A DNA stretch of 64,000 nucleotides from positions 172,098 to 236,097 of the forward strand of contig CAVXLN010000017.1 of assembly GCA_963762435.1 (NCBI GenBank), written 5' to 3'. How positions within the stretch are numbered: position 1 is the first letter of the stretch; each line of letters begins with the position of its first letter. The position numbers and the translations under genes are program-made. The notes beneath the pieces are model-generated. The model was not told the DNA's origin and searched no databases. It saw only the letters and a program-made list of their open reading frames with translations. This stretch comes from JAXDMU01 sp963762435 (GTDB lineage: Bacteria > Pseudomonadota > Alphaproteobacteria > ATCC43930 > CGMCC-115725). Shown here in pieces: positions 26,946 through 35,269 of the stretch.

Positions 26946-27968
26946 ATGCAGCATCGACGTTCGGTTCTCTGGGGCGCGGGCCTCGCCCTTCTCGTGCTCG
27001 TTGGATATTCCGCCCTCTGGTTCTACACGGCGAATTCCGTGCGGCACGGCCTCGCCGACTTCGTCGCGGCCCAGATGTCGAAAGCCACGAAGATCCGCCT
27101 AGGCGAGCCCGAGATCAGCGGCTTTCCTTTCACGATCGAGGCGCGTCTCGGCGCGGTCGTCGCCAACTCGTTGCCCTATCTGCCGCAGGCCCATATCGAG
27201 ATGCCGCAACTGATTGCCCGCGGCCAGCTGTGGCAGCCCGGCGAATGGCGCTTCGAGGCGCCGCAGGGGCTGAGCTTCATCGATGCCGCCTCCGGACTTC
27301 ATATCGCGATCGGTGCCGCCAAGGGCCGGGCGATCGTGCAATATATCGAAGCCGGCAGCACGGTGATCGAGATCGATGCCCATGACGTGACCGCCGCGCG
27401 CGGCGATCAGCCGGCCTGGCAGGCCCATCATCTCAGCCTGCGCGCCGAACGGCCGAACAAGCAGTCCGAGGATCACACCGCCGAATCGCTGGGCGTTTCG
27501 CTCACGCTCGACACGATCATGCTGCCAGCCAAGGTCGAGCCGCTGGGTGCCGCGATCGATCAGCTGTCGCTTACGGCCGCGGTCGAAGGGCCGGTCGCCG
27601 AGACGGCGCTGCCGATCGCCCTTGCCGGCTGGCGCGACGAGGGCGGCACGATCGAGCTGCACCAGCTCCATCTGCGTTTCGGGCAGTTCCGGCTGAGCGG
27701 CAGCGGCACGGTGGCACTCGATCAGACGCTCCAGCCGATGGGCGCCTTCAGCACCGAGATGCATGGCTGGTCGCAGGGGCTCGATGCGCTCGCCTCGAAC
27801 GGCGTGATGACTCCGGCCGAAGCCGGCTATGTGCGCACCGGCCTCCTCCTGCTCGGCCACAAGAACGCCGATGCCGAGCAGCCGCTCGCGATCGCGCTGA
27901 CGCTGCAGAACCAGCTTCTGTCGCTCGGCCCGGCGCGGATCGCGAAGCTGCCGCCGATCAAATGGTAG
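26946..27968 (+). CDS. DUF2125 domain-containing protein
   Basis: A 340-residue protein with one N-terminal membrane helix (about 8-27: LWGAGLALLVLVGYSALWFY) and a large beta-rich extracytoplasmic domain typical of DUF2125, a family almost confined to Alphaproteobacteria. Recognisable parts: EISGFPFTIEARLG and the C-terminal GPARIAKLPPIKW. The function is unknown; overall it looks like a periplasmic, inner-membrane-anchored protein. It is convergent with tyrC, with 3 bases between stops, a neighbourhood conserved in Rhodospirillales. Confidence 0.88.
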   Translation: MQHRRSVLWGAGLALLVLVGYSALWFYTANSVRHGLADFVAAQMSKATKIRLGEPEISGFPFTIEARLGAVVANSLPYLPQAHIEMPQLIARGQLWQPGEWRFEAPQGLSFIDAASGLHIAIGAAKGRAIVQYIEAGSTVIEIDAHDVTAARGDQPAWQAHHLSLRAERPNKQSEDHTAESLGVSLTLDTIMLPAKVEPLGAAIDQLSLTAAVEGPVAETALPIALAGWRDEGGTIELHQLHLRFGQFRLSGSGTVALDQTLQPMGAFSTEMHGWSQGLDALASNGVMTPAEAGYVRTGLLLLGHKNADAEQPLAIALTLQNQLLSLGPARIAKLPPIKW

Positions 27969-27971
27969 GGG

Positions 27972-28856
27972 TCAAGCCTGCTTGGCCTCGATCACTTCGC
28001 GCCGGATCTCGCGGGCCCGGGCGAAGCGTTCGCGCAGGAATTCGCCCTCGCCGCGGCGGATGGCACGTTGATAGGCCGTGAGATCCTCGGTCAGCCGCTG
28101 CAGCATCTCCAGCACCGCCTCGCGGTTGTTGAGGAACACGTCGCGCCAGAACACCGGATCCGATGCCGCGATCCGGGTGAAGTCGCGGAAGCCGCCGGCC
28201 GAGAATTTGATGACCTCGGATTGCAGGCTTTCCTCGAGATCGACGGCGGTGCCGACGATCGTGTAGGCGATGAGATGCGGCAGATGCGAGGTGATGGCGA
28301 GCACCGTGTCGTGATGCTTCGCGTCCATCTCCTCGACATCGCTGCCGACGGCGTGCCAGAGGGCGGCGACCTTGTCGATCGCGGCACGGTCGGTCCCGGG
28401 CGGCGGAGTCAGGATCGCCCAGCGCCCCTCGAAGAGCTCGGCGAAGCCCACGCGCGGCCCGGATTTCTCGGTCCCGGCGATCGGGTGCCCCGGCACCAGA
28501 TGCACGCCGGCCGGTAGCGACGGCGCCAGATCGCGGATGACCGACTGCTTGACCGAGCCGACATCGGTCACGATAGCGCCGGGCTTCAGGGCCGGTGCGA
28601 TCGCGCGGCCGAGCTCGGCATAGCTGCCGACCGGTGTCGCGATGACGACGAGATCGGCGCCGGTCACCGCTTCGACTGGATCGGACGTGACGATGTCGGC
28701 GAGACCGAGCGCGCGGATATCCTCCAGCGCCTCCGAGCTCGCATCGCAGGCCACCAGCGTGCCGGCGAGCCCATGCTGGCGGACCGCGCGGCCGAGCGAC
28801 GAGCCGATGAGGCCGAATCCCACGAAGGCGATGCGGTCGAACAGGGGTTGGTTCAT
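27972..28856 (-). CDS. tyrC: Prephenate/arogenate dehydrogenase family protein
   Basis: A 294-residue NAD(P)-dependent enzyme. The Rossmann motif GFGLIGS is at residues 13-19, the active-site HPIAGTEKSG near 125, and HLPHLIAY near 195 completes the TyrA-type fold. It oxidatively decarboxylates prephenate or arogenate on the way to tyrosine; together with the neighbouring HisC-like aminotransferase the cyclohexadienyl route is likely. Its ATG overlaps the hisC stop (ATGA), so it is the third gene of an aromatic amino acid operon. Specificity (NAD or NADP, prephenate or arogenate) is not decidable. Confidence 0.93.
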   Translation of the reverse strand: MNQPLFDRIAFVGFGLIGSSLGRAVRQHGLAGTLVACDASSEALEDIRALGLADIVTSDPVEAVTGADLVVIATPVGSYAELGRAIAPALKPGAIVTDVGSVKQSVIRDLAPSLPAGVHLVPGHPIAGTEKSGPRVGFAELFEGRWAILTPPPGTDRAAIDKVAALWHAVGSDVEEMDAKHHDTVLAITSHLPHLIAYTIVGTAVDLEESLQSEVIKFSAGGFRDFTRIAASDPVFWRDVFLNNREAVLEMLQRLTEDLTAYQRAIRRGEGEFLRERFARAREIRREVIEAKQA

Positions 28857-29983
28857 TGCCCGCTCATGAAGGATGCCAGAGCGGAAACCGTCAACCGCAT
28901 CTCCTCCTCGAGGCCGATCGTGATCCGGAGGCAGTCGGGCAGATGATAAGCCCCGACCTTGCGCGCGATGATGCCGCGCGCCTTCAGATACTCGAAGGCC
29001 TTGCCGGCGCTGCGCTCGGCCGGGAAATGCGCCAGCACGAAATTGCACACGCTCGGCGTCACGGTGAGGCCGAGCTTCGTGAGCTCGGCGGCCGTCCAAT
29101 CGCGCCAGCGCGTATTGTGGGCGAGGCTCAGTATCGTGTGCTCGCGATCCTCGAGGGCGGCGACGGCCGCGGCCTGGCCCATCACGCTGACGCTGAAGGG
29201 CATGCGCAGCCGGTTGAGCGTGTCGATGATGCCGGCACTGGCATAGCCCCAGCCGACGCGGAGCCCGCCCAGCGCATAGATCTTCGAGAAGGTGCGCAGC
29301 ATTGCGACATTGGGGGCGGCATGAACGAGGGCCGCACCCGCATCGTAATCGGCGGTCTCGACGAACTCGGCATAGGCCGAATCGAGCGCCAGCACGACAT
29401 GGGGCGGCAGGCCGGCATGAAGCCGCTCGACCTCGCGCGCCGGGACCATGGTGCCGGTCGGGTTGTTGGGATTGGCAAGGAAGACGAGCTTCGTGCGCTC
29501 CGTCACCGCTGCCAGCAGATGATCGACCGAAATCGTGTAATCGACCTCGGGGGCCGCGACCGGCGTGGCGCCGACGCCGAGGGCCGAGATCGCATACATG
29601 AGGAAGCCGTGGCGGCTATAGAGCACCTCGTCGCCCGGGCCGGCATAGGCGCGGACGAGCAGGGCTATCAGCTCGTCAGAGCCGTTGCCGCAGACGATCC
29701 GGTCGATATCGAGCCCGTGATGCTGCGCCAGCGCCTGGCGCAGGATCGCGTTCCCGCCATCGGGATAGCGATGCATGGTCGCCGCCTGCGCCTGGGCGGC
29801 GGCGATCGCCTTGGGGCTGGGCCCGAGTGCCCCTTCGTTCGAGGACAGCTTGATGATCCGGTTGACGCCGGGGACCGAGGATTCGCCGCCGACATAGGGC
29901 GCGATCTCGAGGATGCCGGGGCGGGGCACCGGGCCGGCGGGCAAGGACGGCTCGGCAAGGGGCGAGGAGTTGGGCGCGGACAA
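28853..29983 (-). CDS. hisC: Histidinol-phosphate / aromatic aminotransferase
   Basis: A 376-residue class I/II PLP aminotransferase: LSSNEGALGPSP near the N-terminus, FLANPNNPTGT, LDSAYAEF and the PLP lysine in TFSKIYALGGLRVGWG. In this alphaproteobacterial operon (chorismate mutase-hisC-tyrC) the enzyme probably serves tyrosine and phenylalanine formation and possibly histidine synthesis. No ATG exists before the conserved core; TTG 29983, 11 bases after the preceding stop, is the best start (SAPNSSPLAEPSL...). Confidence 0.92.
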   Translation of the reverse strand: MSAPNSSPLAEPSLPAGPVPRPGILEIAPYVGGESSVPGVNRIIKLSSNEGALGPSPKAIAAAQAQAATMHRYPDGGNAILRQALAQHHGLDIDRIVCGNGSDELIALLVRAYAGPGDEVLYSRHGFLMYAISALGVGATPVAAPEVDYTISVDHLLAAVTERTKLVFLANPNNPTGTMVPAREVERLHAGLPPHVVLALDSAYAEFVETADYDAGAALVHAAPNVAMLRTFSKIYALGGLRVGWGYASAGIIDTLNRLRMPFSVSVMGQAAAVAALEDREHTILSLAHNTRWRDWTAAELTKLGLTVTPSVCNFVLAHFPAERSAGKAFEYLKARGIIARKVGAYHLPDCLRITIGLEEEMRLTVSALASFMSGQ

Positions 29984-29994
29984 TGGATTTCTCT

Positions 29995-30846
29995 TCAGGC
30001 GTGGGGCGGCAGCACCGGATCGGCATAGCCGCCGAGATGATACACGGCATTGATCGCGATGCCGAGCTGAGCACGGAGCTCCTCGAGGCGCGCATCGTCG
30101 GCGGCGACCGGGCCCGTGATCTCGGCGCAGATCCAATGGCCGCCGTCGCGGCCATGGATCGCCAGCAGATTGACCTCGAGCTGCGCCGCCTTGAGCGCGC
30201 CGGTCAGTTTACTGCGGCTGACTGGATGCGGCGTCTCGAACGCCAGCAGCGAGTGATCGACCGAGGTGAAGTCGCTGAGATTGCCGGCGATCGCCAGCAC
30301 GGTGCCAGTGCCGCGGGCATTGCCGCGTGCGCCGGCCGGCAGGCGGGCGAAGATGCGCGGGGCGGTCGCATCGACACTCAGGAGATGCCGCCACCAGGGA
30401 TCCGGTTCCTGCTCCAGCGGCATCGGCAGGATGCCGACCGCGGCGGTGCGCTCGGTCACGGCGCGGATAACCTGGCTCACCGAGCCATAGGCCTGGATCG
30501 GCACGGTCGAGCCGAAATGATCGCGCGCCAGATCCCAGGGACCGGGCAGATCGTCGGGCGCATGGACTGCTACGGCCAGCGGCTGTGCATGGGGGCCGGC
30601 CGACATGATCTCGCGCCAGATGCGGAGGATGGCGGCGAAGGGAAAGGCGCCCTTGTGGCGTGCGGCCAGGCGGCGCAGCATGGCGGTTTCGCGCGCCGGC
30701 TGGATCATCGCCTTGCCGCTCAGATCCTTGTGCTTGCGGATCTCATCGACCAGGGCGGCGCGAGCCATCACGAGATCGTGAAGCTGATCGTCGATCTGGT
30801 CGATCTTTTGCCGGAGATCGGCCAGCGCCGTATCGGAGTTACTCAT
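29995..30846 (-). CDS. Chorismate mutase with C-terminal prephenate dehydratase/ACT-like tail
   Basis: 283 residues. The N-terminal 90 residues are an AroQ-class chorismate mutase (LADLRQKIDQIDDQLHDLVMAR, then a Lys/Arg-rich helix and REIM). The remaining 190 residues resemble a decayed prephenate dehydratase plus ACT domain: ARDHFGS, AYGSVSQVIRAVTE, AAVGILPMPLE and an ACT-like SKLTGALKAAQLEVNLLAIHG. The TRF catalytic motif of prephenate dehydratases is not found. It probably converts chorismate to prephenate; the tail may sense amino acids (inference). First gene of the hisC-tyrC operon and divergent from metX. Confidence 0.85.
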   Translation of the reverse strand: MSNSDTALADLRQKIDQIDDQLHDLVMARAALVDEIRKHKDLSGKAMIQPARETAMLRRLAARHKGAFPFAAILRIWREIMSAGPHAQPLAVAVHAPDDLPGPWDLARDHFGSTVPIQAYGSVSQVIRAVTERTAAVGILPMPLEQEPDPWWRHLLSVDATAPRIFARLPAGARGNARGTGTVLAIAGNLSDFTSVDHSLLAFETPHPVSRSKLTGALKAAQLEVNLLAIHGRDGGHWICAEITGPVAADDARLEELRAQLGIAINAVYHLGGYADPVLPPHA

Positions 30847-31007
30847 GACCGGTCGAGCGTCCGCCTTCAAACACACGCAACCCAAGCTTTCCGCCGCCCC
30901 CTGGGCTCGACGGGGCCGGCATGTTGCGCTGCCCCGGCGGCGCCCACAACTGCAATATCACGGGCACCTATCCGACCGGCCCTGCGCCAGCATATGCCAA
31001 CAAATGA

Positions 31008-31037
31008 TTGACAGCCCCCATGCTCCGACCGGAGATA
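31008..31037 (+). promoter_or_regulatory. Possible sigma-70-type promoter for metX
   Basis: TTGACA at 31008-31013 followed 18 bases later by GAGATA (31032-31037), 51 bases before the metX ATG. The -35 is perfect, the -10 weak. A small hairpin (GCCGG-ctcatt-CCGGC) follows. I see no SAM-II riboswitch consensus in this leader. Confidence 0.3.
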
Positions 31038-31087
31038 GCCGGCTCATTCCGGCGCTCTAGTGCCACGATCAGAGTCGACGACGCAAT

Positions 31088-32278
31088 ATGAGCCTGCCCG
31101 AGGTGGCTATCCCGTTGAACCCGAAGCGGTCGAACGACCGGCCGGACGAAGCCAGGCGTACCGGCAGGATCCTCGAAGTGACGGAACCGCTGGTGCTCGA
31201 ATCGCGCGCCGTCCTCAAGGACTACCATATCGGCTACCAGACCTACGGCAACCTCAACGCCGAGAAATCGAACGCGATCCTGGTTTGCCACGCGCTGACC
31301 GGCGATCAATATGTCGCCGACACGCATCCGATCACCGGCAAGCCCGGCTGGTGGAATGTTCTGGTCGGCCCCGGCAAGGTGATCGATACCGACCGCTATT
31401 TCGTCATCTGCTCCAACGTCCTGGGCGGCTGCATGGGGACCAGCGGGCCGAAGGAGATCAATCCTGCCTCGGGCGAGCCCTGGGCGCTCGATTTCCCAGT
31501 CATCACCGTGGCCGACATGGTCACGGCCCAGCGCCAGCTCATCGATCATCTCGGCATCGACCAGCTCTTCTGCGTCATCGGCGGCTCGCTCGGCGGCATG
31601 CAGGTGCTGCAATGGGCCAAGGCCTATCCGGAGCGGGTCTTCGCCGCCGTGCCGCTCGCCACCGCGTCCCGCCAATCGGCCCAGAACATCGCCTATCACG
31701 AGGTCGGGCGGCAGGCGATCATGGCCGATCCGGACTGGTGCAATGGCGATTATATCAGCCAAGGCCGCCGGCCTGAGCGCGGCCTGGCCGTGGCGCGCAT
31801 GGCGGCGCACATCACCTATCTCTCCGAGGCGGCGCTGCACCGGAAATTCGGCCGCAATTTGCAGGACCGGCCGAGCTTCACCTATGGTTTCGAGGCCGAT
31901 TTCCAGGTCGAGAATTACCTGCGTCACCAGGGCACCAGCTTCGTCGAGCGGTTCGACGCCAATTCGTACCTCTACATCACGCGGGCGACCGATTATTTCG
32001 ATCTGGCCGCCGAGCATGACGGCGTGCTGGCCGAGGCGTTCAATGCCACCAAGGCGCGCTTCTGCGTCATCTCCTTCACCAGCGACTGGCTGTATCCGAC
32101 CGCCGAGAGCCGCGTGATCGTCCAGGCGCTCAACGCCGTCGCCGCCAATGTCAGCTTCGTCGAGATCGAGACCGATTCCGGTCATGACGCCTTCTTCCTC
32201 GACGAGCCGGAATTCTTCCGCACGCTCCAGGGCTTCCTCGATGGCTGCGCCAAGCACCGGGGTCTCAGATGGTCGTGA
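31088..32278 (+). CDS. metX: Homoserine O-acetyltransferase
   Basis: A 396-residue alpha/beta hydrolase-fold acyltransferase for the first committed step of methionine synthesis. The nucleophile elbow GGSLGGM places Ser167; the catalytic Asp and His lie in TSDWLYP and DSGHDAFFLDEP. CHALTGDQYVAD and NVLGGCMGTSGP are diagnostic of MetX. Whether it uses acetyl- or succinyl-CoA cannot be settled by eye. metW overlaps its 3' end by 10 bases, the usual metXW operon. Confidence 0.95.
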   Translation: MSLPEVAIPLNPKRSNDRPDEARRTGRILEVTEPLVLESRAVLKDYHIGYQTYGNLNAEKSNAILVCHALTGDQYVADTHPITGKPGWWNVLVGPGKVIDTDRYFVICSNVLGGCMGTSGPKEINPASGEPWALDFPVITVADMVTAQRQLIDHLGIDQLFCVIGGSLGGMQVLQWAKAYPERVFAAVPLATASRQSAQNIAYHEVGRQAIMADPDWCNGDYISQGRRPERGLAVARMAAHITYLSEAALHRKFGRNLQDRPSFTYGFEADFQVENYLRHQGTSFVERFDANSYLYITRATDYFDLAAEHDGVLAEAFNATKARFCVISFTSDWLYPTAESRVIVQALNAVAANVSFVEIETDSGHDAFFLDEPEFFRTLQGFLDGCAKHRGLRWS

Positions 32279-32940
32279 TGGCGGAAACCGCGAAGATGGG
32301 TGCCTTGACCGAGCGGGCGGAGCCCGAGATCGCGACCCTGCGCCCCGATCTGGCGCTGATCGCCGATATGGTGGCGCCCGGCAGCCGGGTGCTCGATATC
32401 GGCTGCGGCGACGGTGCGCTGCTGGCGTATCTCACCCGCGTCAAGTCGGTCGATGGCCGCGGCATGGAGCTGAGCCAGGCCGGCGTCAATGCCTGCGTGC
32501 GCAACGGCCTGTCGGTCATCCAGGGCGATGCCGACAACGACCTCGAAGCCTATCCGACCTGCGCCTTCGATTACGTCATCCTGAGCCAGACGCTGCAGGC
32601 CGTGCGCCAGCCGCGCCAGGTGCTGGACAGCCTTGGCCGCATCGGCCGCCGCGCCATCGTATCCTTCCCGAATTTCGGCTATTGGCGCGTCCGCCTGTCG
32701 CTGCTCGCCGGCGGGCGGATGCCGCGCAGCGCGCTTCTGAGCTACAGCTGGTGGGACACGCCCAACATTCATCTCTGCACGATTCGGGATTTCACCGAGC
32801 TCGCAAGCGAGCTCGGCATCGCGATCGAGGCGTCCCGGATGCTCGATCCCGAAGGCAAGCCCTATAATCTCTCGCCCAGGCACCCGGCCGCAAACTGGCT
32901 GGCGGCCCAGGGCGTCTTCCTGTTGACCCGGGCCGCCTGA
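32269..32940 (+). CDS. metW: Methionine biosynthesis protein MetW
   Basis: A 223-residue class I methyltransferase-fold protein: SRVLDIGCGDGALLAYL, ILSQTLQAVRQP, VSFPNFGYWRVRL and SWWDTPNIHLCT are all typical MetW. MetW is required with MetX for efficient homoserine acylation in several proteobacteria. ATG 32269 overlaps metX; ATG 32278 in the same frame is possible. Confidence 0.95.
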   Translation: MVVMAETAKMGALTERAEPEIATLRPDLALIADMVAPGSRVLDIGCGDGALLAYLTRVKSVDGRGMELSQAGVNACVRNGLSVIQGDADNDLEAYPTCAFDYVILSQTLQAVRQPRQVLDSLGRIGRRAIVSFPNFGYWRVRLSLLAGGRMPRSALLSYSWWDTPNIHLCTIRDFTELASELGIAIEASRMLDPEGKPYNLSPRHPAANWLAAQGVFLLTRAA

Positions 32941-32992
32941 TCCAGCGAGCGTAACGCCTCGAACCGGTTGCCCCAGATGCGAAAAATGCGGG

Positions 32993-33712
32993 TCAGATCG
33001 AGGTTGCGGCCGGTTGATAGACCAGTTTCCGGTGCCGCTTGTGGGCCGATTTCGGCTTGGCATAGATCTGCTTCGCCGCCTCGATCATCGCGACGCCGGC
33101 GAATCCGGTGAACCAGCGCTCGCCAACGCTCTCCCAAGCGCCGGCGGCCGACAGCACCATGCGGGACGCGGTCGGCGGGATGAAGAGGGCGGCGGCCGTC
33201 CCGACCGGAATGAAATCGACCTCGCGCAGCAAGGTGGAAAGCTGAGTGGGCGTATAGGGATGGCCGGCGCCGAACGGCGTGCGGTCGAGCCGCGCCCAGA
33301 TGCCGCGCCGGTTCGGCACCACCACAACCAGCCGGCCGCCGCTGGCCAGCACGCGCCAGATCTCGGCTAGCAGCGGCCGGACCTGCTCGCTGCATTCGAG
33401 CGCATGGATCAGCAGCACCCGGTCGATCGAGGCGTCCTGCAACGGCAGTTCGGATTCATCGACGAGGGCGACGATGTTAGGCCCTTCCTTGGGCCAGTTG
33501 AGCACACCCTGAGCCGCCGGCATGAAAGAGATGACCCGCTCGGCCTCGCCATGGAACGCGCGCAGATAGGGTGTCGCGTAGCCCAGCGCCAGCATGCGCT
33601 GGCCGCTCATATCGGGCCAGATGAGCCGCAGCCGGCGCCGCACCATCCGCGTCGCGACCTGGCCGAGGCTGGTCTCGTAGAAATCCCGGAGATCGACGAC
33701 ATCGGTGTACAT
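32993..33712 (-). CDS. Class I SAM-dependent methyltransferase domain protein
   Basis: A 239-residue protein with a methyltransferase fold: MLALGYATPYLRAF in place of the usual glycine-rich SAM motif I, LPLQDASIDRVLLIHALECSE (motif II/III) and LAEIWRVLASGGRLVVVVPNR (motif IV). The degenerate motif I is common in this alphaproteobacterial group encoded next to gloB. The substrate is unknown. It is convergent with metW and divergent from gloB (99 bases apart). Confidence 0.85.
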   Translation of the reverse strand: MYTDVVDLRDFYETSLGQVATRMVRRRLRLIWPDMSGQRMLALGYATPYLRAFHGEAERVISFMPAAQGVLNWPKEGPNIVALVDESELPLQDASIDRVLLIHALECSEQVRPLLAEIWRVLASGGRLVVVVPNRRGIWARLDRTPFGAGHPYTPTQLSTLLREVDFIPVGTAAALFIPPTASRMVLSAAGAWESVGERWFTGFAGVAMIEAAKQIYAKPKSAHKRHRKLVYQPAATSI

Positions 33713-33811
33713 GGCGGCGGGAGCCTAAACCGATCCGCGTTTCGGAACAAATGGCTATGGCGGCAAAGGGCGGCCGACCCTATCCTGGCGCCCCTTTCGA
33801 GGAGGCGTCGA

Positions 33812-34576
33812 ATGCTCGATATCCGGATCGTACCGTTGCTCAAGGATAATTACGGCTACCTGCTGCATGATCCCGAGAGCGGCGAGACAGCCATGGTCGA
33901 TCCGTCGGAGCCGGGGCCGGTGCTGGCCGCCTTGGCCGACACCGGCTGGCGGCTCACGCACATCCTCAACACGCATCATCATTTCGACCATATCGGCGGC
34001 AATCAGGCGCTGAAGGCGGAGACCGGCGCCCATATCGCGGGGCCCGAAGCAGATCGGCATCGGATTCCCGATCTCGAGACCGGCCTTGCGGAGGGCTCAA
34101 CATATCGCATCGGCACCAGCAGCTGCCGCGTGCTCGAGGTGCCGGGCCATACGAGCGGCCATATCGCCCTCGTCTTCGATGCCGATGACGCGGTCTTCAG
34201 CGGCGACACGCTGTTCGCACTCGGCTGCGGCCGGCTCTTCGAAGGTACCGCCCAGCAGATGTGGCGGTCGCTCGGCAAGCTCCGGGCACTGCCCGATGCC
34301 ACGCGCATCTATTGCGGCCATGAATATACTCAGTCGAATTGCCGCTTCGCGGTCACGGTCGAGCCGGACAACAAGGCGCTGGCATCCCGCGCCGAGGAGA
34401 TCGCCGCTTTGCGCGCCGCGGGCCGCCCGACGATTCCGTCGACCATCGGGCTCGAGCGCCAGACCAACCCGTTCCTGCGCGCCGACCTGCCGGCGGTTCA
34501 GGCGGCACTCGGCATGGCAGGCGCCGACCCGGTCGCCGTCTTCGCCGAGATCCGGCGCCGCAAGGACAGTTTCTAG
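33812..34576 (+). CDS. gloB: Hydroxyacylglutathione hydrolase (glyoxalase II)
   Basis: A 254-residue MBL-fold hydrolase. The two-zinc motif THHHFDH is at residues 54-60, with VPGHTSGH, FSGDTLFALGCGRLFEGT and YCGHEYT following, all typical of GloB. It hydrolyses S-lactoylglutathione to D-lactate and glutathione in methylglyoxal detoxification. ATG 33812 has GAGGAGG 7 bases upstream. A glutathione S-transferase gene follows after 23 bases, giving a glutathione-related pair. Confidence 0.94.
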   Translation: MLDIRIVPLLKDNYGYLLHDPESGETAMVDPSEPGPVLAALADTGWRLTHILNTHHHFDHIGGNQALKAETGAHIAGPEADRHRIPDLETGLAEGSTYRIGTSSCRVLEVPGHTSGHIALVFDADDAVFSGDTLFALGCGRLFEGTAQQMWRSLGKLRALPDATRIYCGHEYTQSNCRFAVTVEPDNKALASRAEEIAALRAAGRPTIPSTIGLERQTNPFLRADLPAVQAALGMAGADPVAVFAEIRRRKDSF

Positions 34577-34599
34577 CTTCAAAGAGGAAACCCGAAACC

Positions 34600-35211
34600 A
34601 TGAGGCTCTTCTATTCGGCGACTTCGCCTTACGTCCGCAAGCTGATGGTGCTGGCCCATGAGGCCGGCTTGATCGACCAGCTGGAGCGGATTCCGGTGTC
34701 GGTCTCTCCGGTCGCGCCGAACGAGCAGGTCGCGGCTGCCAATCCGCTGATCAAGGTGCCGACGCTCGCGCTCGATGACGGCACGGCACTCTTCGATTCA
34801 CCGGTCATCGCGGAATATCTCGATACGCTGCACGGCAAATCCGCCTTCTTCCCGGTTGCCGGCCCGGCGCGCTGGGCGGCACTCCGGCGCCAGGCCACCG
34901 CCGACGGCGTGCTCGATGCGGCGATCCTGGTGCGTTACGAGCTGACGCTCCGGACCGAGGACAAGCGCTCGGCCGAGTGGATCGACGCGCAGATGCGCAA
35001 GGTGCGCCAGTCGCTGGCCGCGCTGGAGGCCGATGCGCCGCATTTCAGCGCCGAGCCCACGATCGGCGAGATCTCGATCGGCTGCATGCTGGGCTATCTC
35101 GATTTCCGCTTCGCGCACGAGGAATGGCGCAAGCACCATCCCGCACTCGCTGCCTTCGATGCGGCCTTCGCGGCACGCCCCTCGATGGTGGCGACCCGCC
35201 CGCCGGCGTGA
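34600..35211 (+). CDS. Glutathione S-transferase family protein
   Basis: A 203-residue GST: N-terminal thioredoxin-like half starting MRLFYSATSPYVRKLMVLAHE (Ser in the usual catalytic position), the glutathione-binding cis-Pro NPLIKVPTL and LFDSPVIAEYLD, then an all-helical C-terminal half. It conjugates or reduces electrophiles with glutathione; the substrate is unknown. AGAGGAAA lies upstream of ATG 34600. Probably cotranscribed with gloB. Confidence 0.92.
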   Translation: MRLFYSATSPYVRKLMVLAHEAGLIDQLERIPVSVSPVAPNEQVAAANPLIKVPTLALDDGTALFDSPVIAEYLDTLHGKSAFFPVAGPARWAALRRQATADGVLDAAILVRYELTLRTEDKRSAEWIDAQMRKVRQSLAALEADAPHFSAEPTIGEISIGCMLGYLDFRFAHEEWRKHHPALAAFDAAFAARPSMVATRPPA

Positions 35212-35269
35212 TCGGCCCGGCCCGATCGCTGCGACGCCGTTGCAACATTCTCTCAAGGACCTGTCGGAT

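Noticed and set aside
30847..31087. Possible SAM riboswitch in the metX leader
   Set aside because: SAM-II elements are common before alphaproteobacterial met genes, but the conserved pseudoknot sequence is not found here.
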